DNA of 64,000 nucleotides from CAIWHR01 sp963734055 (lineage in GTDB: Bacteria; Pseudomonadota; Gammaproteobacteria; Burkholderiales; Casimicrobiaceae). Both the position numbers and the translations under genes were made by a program. The first letter of the stretch is position 1. Each line of letters opens with the position of its first letter. Below the pieces are notes generated by a model. That model was not told the origin of the DNA. It saw nothing but the letters and a program-made list of their open reading frames with translations, and did no database searches. This document shows positions 53,630 to 60,804 of the stretch, piece after piece. The stretch spans positions 372,001 through 436,000 of the forward strand of contig CAVTFQ010000003.1 in the NCBI GenBank assembly GCA_963734055.1, written 5' to 3'.

Positions 53630-53695
53630 CTGTATCTTTCTCCTCCTCCTGAGAGATACAGCCTCCAGCCCCGGCCTCGTGCCGGGGTTTTTTTT
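53630..53695 (+). ncRNA. Small-RNA-like unit 1 (CCTCCTCC hairpin plus terminator), in the phaP 3' region
   Basis: A hairpin with arms 53630-53640 and 53651-53661 (CTGTATCT pairs AGATACAG; 11 bp, one G-U) displays the loop TCCTCCTCCT, complementary to Shine-Dalgarno sequences. It is followed at 53669-53695 by an intrinsic terminator. The two-hairpin design with a CCUCCUCC loop fits the CcsR/cuckoo-type small RNA family of proteobacteria. No promoter of its own is evident, so it may be cut from the phaP transcript. 5' end unknown. Confidence 0.65.
53669..53695 (+). terminator. Intrinsic terminator of phaP and small-RNA unit 1
   Basis: Stem CCCCGGC/GCCGGGG with a 5-nt loop (CTCGT), followed by eight T residues (53688-53695). 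A strong Rho-independent terminator 97 bp after the phaP stop codon. Confidence 0.9.
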
Positions 53696-53871
53696 CGTGC
53701 AGCGTTTCCGTCGACCTCCGGACGGCCGTTCGGTCGGCCCGCTGAATCAAAGAGTTGCCCGGCGCGCGGGGCAGGCCCCGATTAGGTCGATCACTCTAAC
53801 CGCCCGTGGGATTATTCATTTCCCTGCAACGTCCGCGAGTCAAGCTGTCCACCTCGCGTCGTCGCGGGTCC

Positions 53872-53940
53872 CTGTATCTTCAACCTCCTCCTGGAAGATA
53901 CAGTCTCGCCCCGGCAGGGCAACCTGCGGGGCGTTTTTTT
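53872..53940 (+). ncRNA. Small-RNA-like unit 2 (second CCTCCTCC hairpin plus terminator)
   Basis: A 10-bp perfect stem, CTGTATCTTC (53872-53881) with GAAGATACAG (53894-53903), encloses loop AACCTCCTCCTG, again carrying CCTCCTCC. An intrinsic terminator follows at once (53907-53940). The stem and loop share the plan of unit 1 about 240 bp upstream; the intervening sequence is not alike. No convincing promoter was found in 53696-53871. 5' end unknown. Confidence 0.62.
53907..53940 (+). terminator. Intrinsic terminator of small-RNA unit 2
   Basis: Stem CGCCCC/GGGGCG continued by GCAGG/CCTGC around a GCAA tetraloop with one bulged G, followed by seven T residues (53934-53940). Different stem sequence from the unit 1 terminator. 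Confidence 0.88.
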
Positions 53941-54009
53941 GGCTGCCGGGGCGGTCGCCACGCGACGCCTCGCGGCTGCCCCATCTTTTGCGAGCGGCCA
54001 AAATGAAAC

Positions 54010-54029
54010 GGCCCCGCCGGAGCGGGGCC
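54010..54029 (-). terminator. Terminator after the PEP-CTERM gene
   Basis: An 8-bp stem GGCCCCGC/GCGGGGCC with a 4-nt loop lies 21 bp beyond the PEP-CTERM stop. On the reverse strand GTTTCATTTT follows, a short interrupted U tract. Moderate-strength intrinsic terminator. Confidence 0.6.
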
Positions 54030-54049
54030 GCCCTCTGCGTTCGGAATCC

Positions 54050-54682
54050 TTACTGCCGGATTCGGCGGCGGAACGCCGCCAGCCCGACCAGCCCAAGTCC
54101 GAGCAGAGCGACGCTGCCCGGCTCAGGCACGGCGGCCACCGAGTCGTAGCTGAAATTCATGAACCGGAGGCCGGCAGGATCGGTGTTGTCCCGGAACGTC
54201 ACGCCCGCAAACGTTCCCAGGCCCGTGAAGCTGTACACGGCGTACCCGGCGAGCCCGCTGAAGGTGATGCTGTTGACCAGCGTCCCGTCCAGCGCAAACA
54301 AGTCGGCGGTGACCGAGCCGCCATCGCCGGATCCCATGGTCCACTCGAGCGAATCGGCATTGCCTGCGAGAAGCAGGGACAGCGGAGCGGCGTTGCCGGG
54401 TTGAGAAAGGAGCGAATTCCCCGCGGGCGAAACGCCGGGAGCCCACGCGGCGACATCGATCGTGCCCGAAGGCGCAAGCGTGAGAGGATTCGTCGGAGCG
54501 CCCGATATGCCGGTCCCGGAGACCGTTTGCCCGGCGAACGACTGAGCGAAGCTGCCGCCCACTCCGGCTATCAGCGAGCCGGTGACGGCACCGCTCAGAT
54601 CGATAGTGACGATACTGGCAAACGCCTGGGACGCTGCCCCGAAAACCGCCAACACGACAACCAAGACGATGCGCCGGATCAT
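54050..54682 (-). CDS. PEP-CTERM sorting-domain protein
   Basis: A 210-residue exported protein with signal peptide (MIRRIVLVVVLAVFGAASQAFA). An all-beta mature domain of unknown function (LSLLLAGNADSLEWTMGSGDG; GTFAGVTFRDNTDPAGLRFMNFSYD) follows. The C-terminal sorting signal is VPEPGSVALLGLGLVGLAAFRRR: Pro-Glu-Pro, a TM helix, then an Arg cluster. PEP-CTERM proteins are cleaved by an exosortase and go to the cell surface or exopolysaccharide. No exosortase or polysaccharide genes occur in this window. GGGAGG lies upstream of the ATG. Its role is unknown. Confidence 0.9.
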   Translation of the reverse strand: MIRRIVLVVVLAVFGAASQAFASIVTIDLSGAVTGSLIAGVGGSFAQSFAGQTVSGTGISGAPTNPLTLAPSGTIDVAAWAPGVSPAGNSLLSQPGNAAPLSLLLAGNADSLEWTMGSGDGGSVTADLFALDGTLVNSITFSGLAGYAVYSFTGLGTFAGVTFRDNTDPAGLRFMNFSYDSVAAVPEPGSVALLGLGLVGLAAFRRRIRQ

Positions 54683-54974
54683 ATGACCTCCCCCTCGATA
54701 TCCGCCCGTAATCCAGCAATAGCCGGGCCAACGGCGGAAATCGTCGCTTAATCAACTCGTTGTCGCGGAAAGACGGTTGGCGGCCGCCTTGACATGTAAG
54801 GCAGACCGACACTTCAGGACCAGGCAAGGGTGCGGTACGACGATTGCCATCGCGCGATGAACTTCGGGGCGACGACCGTCGCGCGCGGTGCCGTGCAGCT
54901 TGCCGATCGCGGCTTCCGGGGTTCCGGCCTCGACTATAGTGCGGGACACGCGGTCGAGCGCCCCGGGAGAACGG
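54683..54974. other. Gene-free 292-bp stretch between PEP-CTERM and small lipoprotein genes
   Basis: No convincing reading frame with conserved content is visible on either strand. A TTGACA hexamer at 54789 lacks a partner -10 box. The stretch probably carries the divergent 5' regions of the two flanking genes. Confidence 0.4.
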
Positions 54975-55088
54975 ATGAGAACATTGATTTGCGCAGTCCT
55001 GGTCCTGCTGCTCGCCGGCTGCATTCCGATCGGCATCCGCGGTTCGACGCAGTGGGCCGGAACGAACGCTCCTGCGACGAGCCGCTGA
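54975..55088 (+). CDS. Very small lipoprotein (37 residues)
   Basis: A 37-residue protein: MRTLICAVLVLLLAGC is a complete lipoprotein signal with lipobox LLAGC (Cys 16). Only about 22 residues (IPIGIRGSTQWAGTNAPATS) follow it, with no known domain. GGGAG lies 5 nt upstream of ATG 54975, which supports real translation. It converges with phaB 49 bp away. Too short for standard gene calling in many pipelines; function unknown. Confidence 0.6.
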   Translation: MRTLICAVLVLLLAGCIPIGIRGSTQWAGTNAPATSR

Positions 55089-55137
55089 CGCGCGGCGGCC
55101 GCAAAGACTAGCGCACGCTCCCCGCGCCGGCGAGGCG

Positions 55138-55890
55138 TCAGAACATGTGCTGGCCGCCGTTGATCGCGATGTTGGCGCCGGTCACGAACGCCGCTTCCTC
55201 GCTCGCGAGGTAGGCGACGAGCCCGGCGACTTCCTCGGGCTTGCCGAGCCGTCCCATCGGGATCTGCGGGATGATCTTGGTGTCGAGCACGTCCTGCGGA
55301 ATCGCCATCACCATCTTCGTCCCGATGTAGCCGGGCGAGATCGTATTGACGGTGACGCCCTTCCGCGCGACCTCCAGCGCGAGGGCCTTCGTGAAGCCGT
55401 GCATGCCGGCCTTCGCCGCCGAGTAGTTGACCTGCCCGAACGCGCCCTTCTGGCCGTTGACGGACGAGATGTTGATGATCCGGCCCCAGCCGCGCTCGAC
55501 CATCCCGTCGCACACCTGCTTCGTCATGTTGAAGCACGAGTCGAGATTGGTCTTCATCACGGCGTCCCAGTTGACCTTGTCCATCTTCTTGAACGTCGAG
55601 TCGCGCGTGATGCCGGCGTTGTTGATCAGCACGTCGATCGGACCCACTTCCTTCGTGACCTGCGCGACGCACGCGACGCTCGAGTCCCAGTCGGCGACGT
55701 CGCACGGGTAGGCGCGGAAGCCGTAGCCCATCTTGTTCATGCCGTCGAGCCATTCCTTCGTCCTCGTATTGCCCGGCGAGTGCGTGGTGACGACCTTGTA
55801 GCCGAGCGCGGCGAGCTTGATGCAGATCGCTTCGCCGAGTCCGCCCATGCCCCCCGTGACGAGCGCGACGCGCGAGATCTTCAATGGCAT
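55138..55890 (-). CDS. phaB: Acetoacetyl-CoA reductase PhaB
   Basis: A 250-residue SDR. The NADPH-binding motif is VALVTGGMGGLGEAICIKLAAL, INNAGITRDSTFKKM is present, and the catalytic Ser/Tyr/Lys lie in INISSVNGQKGAFGQVNYSAAKAGMHGFTKAL. The C-terminus has AFVTGANIAINGGQHMF. It reduces acetoacetyl-CoA to (R)-3-hydroxybutyryl-CoA for the class I synthase encoded upstream. AGGAGAAAGG precedes the ATG. phaA (beta-ketothiolase), usually between phaC and phaB in related bacteria, is missing here; acetoacetyl-CoA must come from elsewhere, possibly from acetoacetate made by BKACE. Confidence 0.95.
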   Translation of the reverse strand: MPLKISRVALVTGGMGGLGEAICIKLAALGYKVVTTHSPGNTRTKEWLDGMNKMGYGFRAYPCDVADWDSSVACVAQVTKEVGPIDVLINNAGITRDSTFKKMDKVNWDAVMKTNLDSCFNMTKQVCDGMVERGWGRIINISSVNGQKGAFGQVNYSAAKAGMHGFTKALALEVARKGVTVNTISPGYIGTKMVMAIPQDVLDTKIIPQIPMGRLGKPEEVAGLVAYLASEEAAFVTGANIAINGGQHMF

Positions 55891-55974
55891 GTCCTTTCTC
55901 CTCGTTGGCTGCCGCCGGTGGCGCGGCGTTCGCGTTTTGCGCCGGTCCCCAAGCCGCGGAACCGAACAATCATC

Positions 55975-57780
55975 TTAACTCACCCGACGCGCGACGGGCG
56001 CGAGCGGGACGGACGCGTCGGCCGGCTCGCGCACGTAGCGTCCCGGCGCCGGGTCGAGCGGCGGAAAGGCGGTGTTGCCCGGAGCGCGTGGCGCGCGCCG
56101 CAGCGGGCCGCCGTGCTGCGCGAGCCACGCGCTCCAGTGCGGCCACCAGCTGCCGGCCCGACGCAGGGCGCGCCCGAGCCAGTCTTCGGCGTCGTCGGTG
56201 ACGAGCGCGTTGGTCCAGTGGTGGCGCCGCTCGGGCTCGGGCGGGTTGATCACGCCCGCGATGTGCCCCGACGCGCCCAGCACGAACGTGACGTCTCCCC
56301 CCAGGAGCGCCGTGGTCCGGTACGCCGAGCGCCACGGCACGATGTGGTCGCCCTGCGACGCGTAGACGTAGGCCGGCATCGTCACGCGCGCGAGATCGAT
56401 CCGCTCGCCCGCCATCGTCAGCGCGCCGTGCTCGATCAGCCTGTTGTCGAGGTACATGTTGCGCAGGTAGTACGCATACATCGGGCCGGGCAGGTTGGCC
56501 GAATCGCCGTTCCAGTGGAGGAGGTCGAAGGCCGGCGGCGTCTCGCCTTTCAGATAGTTGCGCACGACGTAGTTCCACACGAGATCGTTCGCGCGGAGGC
56601 TCGCGAACGCGCCGGCGAGCTCGCTGCCGTGGACGCGCTGGCCATCGAGGAGCGCCGGCTCGCGCGCCGCGAGGTGCTCGCGCGAGATGTAGACCCCGAT
56701 CTCGCCAGGGTCGGCGAAGTCGAGCATCGTCGTCAGGAACGTCGCGCTCTCTACGCTGCGGTCTTGGCGCGCGGCGAGGGCGGCGAGCGCGCACGCGAGC
56801 TGCGTGCCGCCGACGCAGAAGCCCAGTGCGTTGACCGTCGGGCTCCCGGTGATCTTCTTCGCGACGTCGATCGCCGTGAATGCCTGTTGGAGGTAATCGT
56901 CCCAGCCGAGGCGGCCGAGCTCGGGCGGCACGTTGCGCCACGAAATGATGAACACCGTGTGACCCTGTGCGACGGCATAGCGGACGAAGGAGTTCGCCGG
57001 CTGCAGATCCAGGATGTAGTACTTGTTGATGCACGGCGGGACGATGACGAGCGGGCGCCGGTGGACGCGCGCGGTCGTCGGCGCGTACTGGATCAGCTCG
57101 ATCAGCGGATTGCGGAGGACGACGTGTCCCGGCGTGACCGCGAGGTTGCGGCCGACCTCGAACGCGCGCGCGTCGCTCATCGAGATGCGGCCGTTGCCGA
57201 AATCAGCGGTGAGGTTGACGAGGCCCTGCGCGAAGCTCCAGCCGTCGGTCGCGAGCGCGCGCTCGATCACCTCGGGGTTCGTGCCCGCGAAGTTGGTCGG
57301 CGCGAGCGCGTCGACGCATTGCCGCACCATGAACGTGAGCCGCCGCTTGTCGTGGTCGGGCATCTCGGTCAGCGCAGCGAGCTCGGTCAGGTAGGCGCTC
57401 GCCAGCAGGTACGACTGGCGAAGGAGCGCGAAGAACGGAAGCTCGTGCCACGCGCGTCCGTCGAAGCGGTGATCGCTGGCGGGCGTGGCGACGACCTCGG
57501 GAAATGACGTTGCCGCCTCCGGCGCGGCAAGGGCGGATTGTGCCGCGCGCCACAGCGCTTCCCACTGGCGTTGATAGCGCGCGTCCAGCGCGGCCCGCGC
57601 CGCGGGATCGACGAACCCGACCGTGGTCGGAAGCGGCAGAGCGATATCCGGCAGCGGTGCGAACGCTGGCCTGCCGCCGGACGCGACGCGCTGCGCCGCC
57701 TGCGTCCACCATTGCGCCCACTGCGCGCCGAGATCGGCCCAGGCGCGGGCGAGATCGGGCGCCGGCGCGGGAGACGTCAT
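55975..57780 (-). CDS. phaC: Class I poly(3-hydroxybutyrate) synthase
   Basis: A 601-residue synthase of Ralstonia PhaC1 type. The nucleophile Cys is residue 322 in NALGFCVGGTQLACAL (R. eutropha C319), Asp 478 is in YASQGDHIVPW and His 506 in GASGHIAGVINP. Typical motifs are MDALAPTNF-like VDALAPTNFAGTNPEVIE, IEYGYNP-type YAPTTARVHRRPL and WNYVVRNYLKGETPPAFDLLHWNGD. It polymerises (R)-3-hydroxybutyryl-CoA. It lies 84 bp upstream of phaB and is preceded by a ZIP gene rather than directly by pgeF. Confidence 0.96.
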   Translation of the reverse strand: MTSPAPAPDLARAWADLGAQWAQWWTQAAQRVASGGRPAFAPLPDIALPLPTTVGFVDPAARAALDARYQRQWEALWRAAQSALAAPEAATSFPEVVATPASDHRFDGRAWHELPFFALLRQSYLLASAYLTELAALTEMPDHDKRRLTFMVRQCVDALAPTNFAGTNPEVIERALATDGWSFAQGLVNLTADFGNGRISMSDARAFEVGRNLAVTPGHVVLRNPLIELIQYAPTTARVHRRPLVIVPPCINKYYILDLQPANSFVRYAVAQGHTVFIISWRNVPPELGRLGWDDYLQQAFTAIDVAKKITGSPTVNALGFCVGGTQLACALAALAARQDRSVESATFLTTMLDFADPGEIGVYISREHLAAREPALLDGQRVHGSELAGAFASLRANDLVWNYVVRNYLKGETPPAFDLLHWNGDSANLPGPMYAYYLRNMYLDNRLIEHGALTMAGERIDLARVTMPAYVYASQGDHIVPWRSAYRTTALLGGDVTFVLGASGHIAGVINPPEPERRHHWTNALVTDDAEDWLGRALRRAGSWWPHWSAWLAQHGGPLRRAPRAPGNTAFPPLDPAPGRYVREPADASVPLAPVARRVS

Positions 57781-57877
57781 CGGAATCGAGGGAAAGATAC
57801 GGCGGTGGAAAGCGCGGGGCAGGCCGCGATCGACGCGATGGTAACGCGCCGCCTCCTGCCGGACAACGGCGCGACGT

Positions 57878-58672
57878 TCAGTGCTCGAGCGCCGCGTGCG
57901 CGAGGGCGATGACGCCGATGCCGAGCGCGATGAGCGCGAGCTGGCGCACGGTCTCCATCGGCTCGGGCCGACGGTGGAGGCTCGGGATCAGGTCGGCGAC
58001 CGCGACGTACAGCAGGCTCGCGGCGGCGATCGCGAGCACGGTCGGCAGGATCTGCTCCATGCCGGCCAGCGCGTACCAGCCGGCGAGCGCGCCCACGAGC
58101 GTCGCCGCGCCCACCGCGACGTTGTAGGCGAAAGCGCGACTGCGCGCGTAGCCGGAATGGATGAGCACGGCGAAGTCGCCGACCTGCTGGGGGACCGCGT
58201 GCGCGACGATGGCGACCGTCGTCGCCACGCCGAGCTCGCGCGCGGCGAGGAACGCCGCGGCGATCACGACGCCATCGCAGAAGTTGTGCACGCTCGTGCC
58301 GATCAGGATCATGAGTCCGGATCGCCCCTGGTCGGCGCCGCCGTGCGCGTGCAGCGCGTGCGCGTGCTCGGTTTCCTCCGCGTCCGCGTCGTGGCGGTCG
58401 TGGCCGTGCGCGTGCCGCCACAGCACGAGCTTCTCGAGGAGGAAGAACGCGAGCAGCCCGCAGAGCACGGTGATCATCACGCGCTCGGCGCCGCCGGTCT
58501 CGAGCGCGTGCGGCAGGAGCTCGAGGAAGACCGCGCCCAGGAGCGCGCCGACGGCGAACGAGACGAGCCGCGAGATCCACGCGGGGTGGAGCGCGAGCGT
58601 TCCCGCGGCGGCGAGCGTCGCGAGGACGCCGCCCGTCAGCGCGGCCAGCACGATTTCGGCGAGAACGGTCAC
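57878..58672 (-). CDS. ZIP-family divalent metal transporter
   Basis: A 264-residue ZIP protein with about eight TM helices. Metal-binding motifs are in TM4 (LIGTSVHNFCDGVVIAAAF) and TM5 (AIVAHAVPQQVGDFAVLIHSG). The TM3-TM4 loop is His-rich (RHAHGHDRHDADAEETEHAHALHAHGGAD), a probable metal-sensing or delivery loop. It imports zinc or another divalent metal across the inner membrane. It sits between the MITE-like element and phaC, an unusual neighbour for a PHA operon. Confidence 0.9.
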   Translation of the reverse strand: MTVLAEIVLAALTGGVLATLAAAGTLALHPAWISRLVSFAVGALLGAVFLELLPHALETGGAERVMITVLCGLLAFFLLEKLVLWRHAHGHDRHDADAEETEHAHALHAHGGADQGRSGLMILIGTSVHNFCDGVVIAAAFLAARELGVATTVAIVAHAVPQQVGDFAVLIHSGYARSRAFAYNVAVGAATLVGALAGWYALAGMEQILPTVLAIAAASLLYVAVADLIPSLHRRPEPMETVRQLALIALGIGVIALAHAALEH

Positions 58673-58710
58673 GGGGGCACCGGAAGGGCGCGCGGATTAT
58701 ACGGGCCCGT

Positions 58711-58987
58711 CCTAGGAGCCTGTCGGACTTGCTTTCACGTATGCGTTGCCGGGCCCAAAAGCGCGGGATGCGAGGCGGGAGGCGAAGCCGATATTGGGAA
58801 TATCGGCGAGCCGAGCAACGAAGCAGACGCGCTTTTGGGCAGCAACCCGAAGGGACGGGGCGCTCCGGGCGCGCTTCTGCGTTACTCGCCCTCGCCATAC
58901 GCCCGGTAGGGCTTCGGGCTCGCGCCTTGAAATGCGCCCGGATCGCCTCCGTCGCATGCGCGAAAACAAGTCCGACAGGCTCCTAGG
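58711..58987. mobile_element. MITE-like non-autonomous element between pgeF and the ZIP gene
   Basis: A 277-bp segment bounded by perfect inverted repeats: CCTAGGAGCCTGTCGGACTT begins at 58711 and its complement ends at 58987 (21 bp identical; imperfect pairing continues to about 30 bp). CTAG at 58712-58715 and 58983-58986 may be a target duplication. Inside are further inverted repeats: GCCCAAAAGCGCG (58753-58765) against CGCGCTTTTGGGC (58828-58840), and a CCGATATT-GGG-AATATCGG hairpin (58788-58806). No transposase is present. Confidence 0.75.
58788..58806. repeat. Perfect hairpin inside the MITE-like element
   Basis: CCGATATT and AATATCGG pair perfectly around a GGG loop, nested in the larger inverted repeat 58753-58840. 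The nested stems suggest the element folds as single-stranded DNA or RNA. Confidence 0.7.
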
Positions 58988-59765
58988 ATGCCGGAGCGAG
59001 CCACACGAGCGCGGCCATGCGCCCGCCCCCGCGATCGCGCCGCCAAGAGTAGAAGCGCGCGGTATCCGACACGGTGCAGGCGTCGTCCTCGGCGATCGCG
59101 CGGACGCCGCAAGCGGCAAGCCGCCGCCGCGCGAGCGCCCGCAGGTCGGCGTGCCACTTGCCAGGTGCGCCCGGCACGAAAGCCTGGCCGGCACTGACGT
59201 CGGCGCCGACAAAGGCCGCGCGGACTTCGCCGCCGACCTCGAACGCCGCCGGACCGATGGCCGGCCCGAGCCATGCCACGAGCCGGTCCGCGCTCGCCCC
59301 GAGATCGGCGAGGCTGGCGACCGTGCGCTCGACGACGCCCGCGGCGAGACCGCGCCACCCCGCGTGCGCGATCCCGACGGCTGTACCGGCTCGATCGGCG
59401 AGAAGCACGGGCAGGCAGTCGGCGACGAGCACGGCGCAGACGACCCCATGTTCGCGCGTGGCGGCGCCGTCGGCGATCGGAGGCTCGGCCGCGGGTCGCG
59501 CGCGATGCACGGCGACGCCGGTGCCGTGCACTTGCCGCAGCCATCGCGGCGCAGCGGGGAGGTGCACGCCGAGCCGTCGCCGGTTCTCGGCGACGGCTGC
59601 ATCGGCGTCGCCCACGTGGGCGCCGAGATTGAGCGACGCGTACGGACCGGTGCTGACCCCGCCGTTGCGCGTTGTCATGAGCGCGCCGACGTTCGCGGGC
59701 GCCTCCCACGTCGGGACGATCCAGTCGCAGCCGGCGGCGGCGAGCCGCTTCGCGGTCGTCGTCAC
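58983..59765 (-). CDS. pgeF: Laccase-domain peptidoglycan editing factor PgeF
   Basis: A 260-residue YfiH/PgeF-family (Cu-oxidase_4 superfamily) protein. Metal-ligand motifs are VADCLPVLLADRAGTAVGIAHAGWRGLAAGVVE and DWIVPTW. The pattern CTVSDTARFYSWRRDRGGGRMAALVWL ends the protein. The family removes L-Ser/D-Ser errors from peptidoglycan precursors. A GTG start overlaps the rluD stop by 4 bp (GTGA), as in many proteobacteria. Its stop codon TAG lies inside the right end of the MITE-like element (CTAG at 58983-58986). Confidence 0.93.
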   Translation of the reverse strand: MTTTAKRLAAAGCDWIVPTWEAPANVGALMTTRNGGVSTGPYASLNLGAHVGDADAAVAENRRRLGVHLPAAPRWLRQVHGTGVAVHRARPAAEPPIADGAATREHGVVCAVLVADCLPVLLADRAGTAVGIAHAGWRGLAAGVVERTVASLADLGASADRLVAWLGPAIGPAAFEVGGEVRAAFVGADVSAGQAFVPGAPGKWHADLRALARRRLAACGVRAIAEDDACTVSDTARFYSWRRDRGGGRMAALVWLAPAS

Positions 59766-60736
59766 GGCTTCGCTCGCGCACGCAGCGATAGGACGAGCTG
59801 CGCGAAATCGGCGGGCAGCGGCGACCGCCACTCGCGTACGCGCCGGGTCGACGGGTGGACGAGCGCAAGGCGCGCGGCATGCAGCGCCTGCCGGCCGAAG
59901 GGCACTACCGGACCCTTCCGGCCGTAGGCGGGATCGCCGACGAGCGGGTGCCCGAGCGAAGCCAGGTGAACCCGGATCTGATGCGTGCGACCCGTGTCGA
60001 GACGGCACGCGAGAAGCGTGGCGACCCCGAAGCGCTCGACGATCGCGTAATGCGTGCGCGCGGGCCGGCCGCTCGCCACGACCGCCATCGTCGTGCGCCG
60101 CGTCGGATGCCGGCCGATCGGCGCCTCGACGGTGCCGCCGCGGCGGAGGTCGCCCGCGGCGAGTGCCAGATACTCGCGCAGGACCGTGCGCGCCGCGAGC
60201 TGCCGCACGAGGTCGATGTGCGCCGACAGCGTCCTCGCGACGACGAGGAGCCCGCTCGTGTCCTTGTCGAGGCGGTGGACGATCCCCGCGCGCGGGATGG
60301 CCGCGAGCTCGGGGGCGTGATGGAGCAGCGCGTTCTGCAGCGTTCCGCTCCGGTTGCCCGCGCCGGGATGAACGACGAGGCCCGCCGGCTTGTCGACGAC
60401 GATCAGCGTGTCGTCCTCGAAGACGATCGCAAGGGCGATCGCCTCGGCCGCGGGCGCGTCCGGGTCGGGCTCCGCGAGCGCGTGCACGACGACACGCTCG
60501 CCGCCGCGAACGCGACGCGTCGGGGGCGCGACCGCGCCGTCGAGCGTGACGCGCCCGCCGTCGATCCACGCGCGGAGCCGGCTGCGCGAGTAGCGCGGCA
60601 GCGCACGGGCGAGCGCCGCATCGAAGCGGCTGCCCGCCGCCTCGGCTGCGAGCCGAAGCTCGTGCGTGGCGGGACCTTCGGCGGGCGGCGGCGGATCCGC
60701 GATCGACGCGGGCGCGTGCCGGGAAGAAGAGCGCAA
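59762..60736 (-). CDS. rluD: 23S rRNA pseudouridine synthase RluD
   Basis: A 324-residue synthase with an N-terminal S4 domain (GSRFDAALARALPRYSRSRLRAWIDGGRVTLDG). The RluA-type catalytic motif is HRLDKDTSGLLVVARTLSAH, with the active Asp. Further motifs are DTGRTHQIRVHLASLGHPLVGDPAYG. It modifies U1911, U1915 and U1917 of helix 69 in the 50S subunit. No in-frame ATG or GTG lies near the conserved start, so TTG at 60736 is the best guess. It diverges from bamD, and pgeF follows with an overlap, as in other betaproteobacteria. Confidence 0.93.
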   Translation of the reverse strand: MRSSSRHAPASIADPPPPAEGPATHELRLAAEAAGSRFDAALARALPRYSRSRLRAWIDGGRVTLDGAVAPPTRRVRGGERVVVHALAEPDPDAPAAEAIALAIVFEDDTLIVVDKPAGLVVHPGAGNRSGTLQNALLHHAPELAAIPRAGIVHRLDKDTSGLLVVARTLSAHIDLVRQLAARTVLREYLALAAGDLRRGGTVEAPIGRHPTRRTTMAVVASGRPARTHYAIVERFGVATLLACRLDTGRTHQIRVHLASLGHPLVGDPAYGRKGPVVPFGRQALHAARLALVHPSTRRVREWRSPLPADFAQLVLSLRARAKP

Positions 60737-60804
60737 ACAGGCCCCGCGGAATCGAGAATGGCGTCCGTTATAATGAACGCGTTGTCCGGAAGTCCAGGAT
60801 CCGC

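Noticed and set aside
54789..54794. TTGACA in the gap before the small lipoprotein gene
   Set aside because: No -10 hexamer at 16-18 bp on the same strand.
58729..58986. Short reading frames inside the MITE-like element
   Set aside because: They follow from the palindromic sequence, have no start signals or conserved domains, and differ in length on the two strands.
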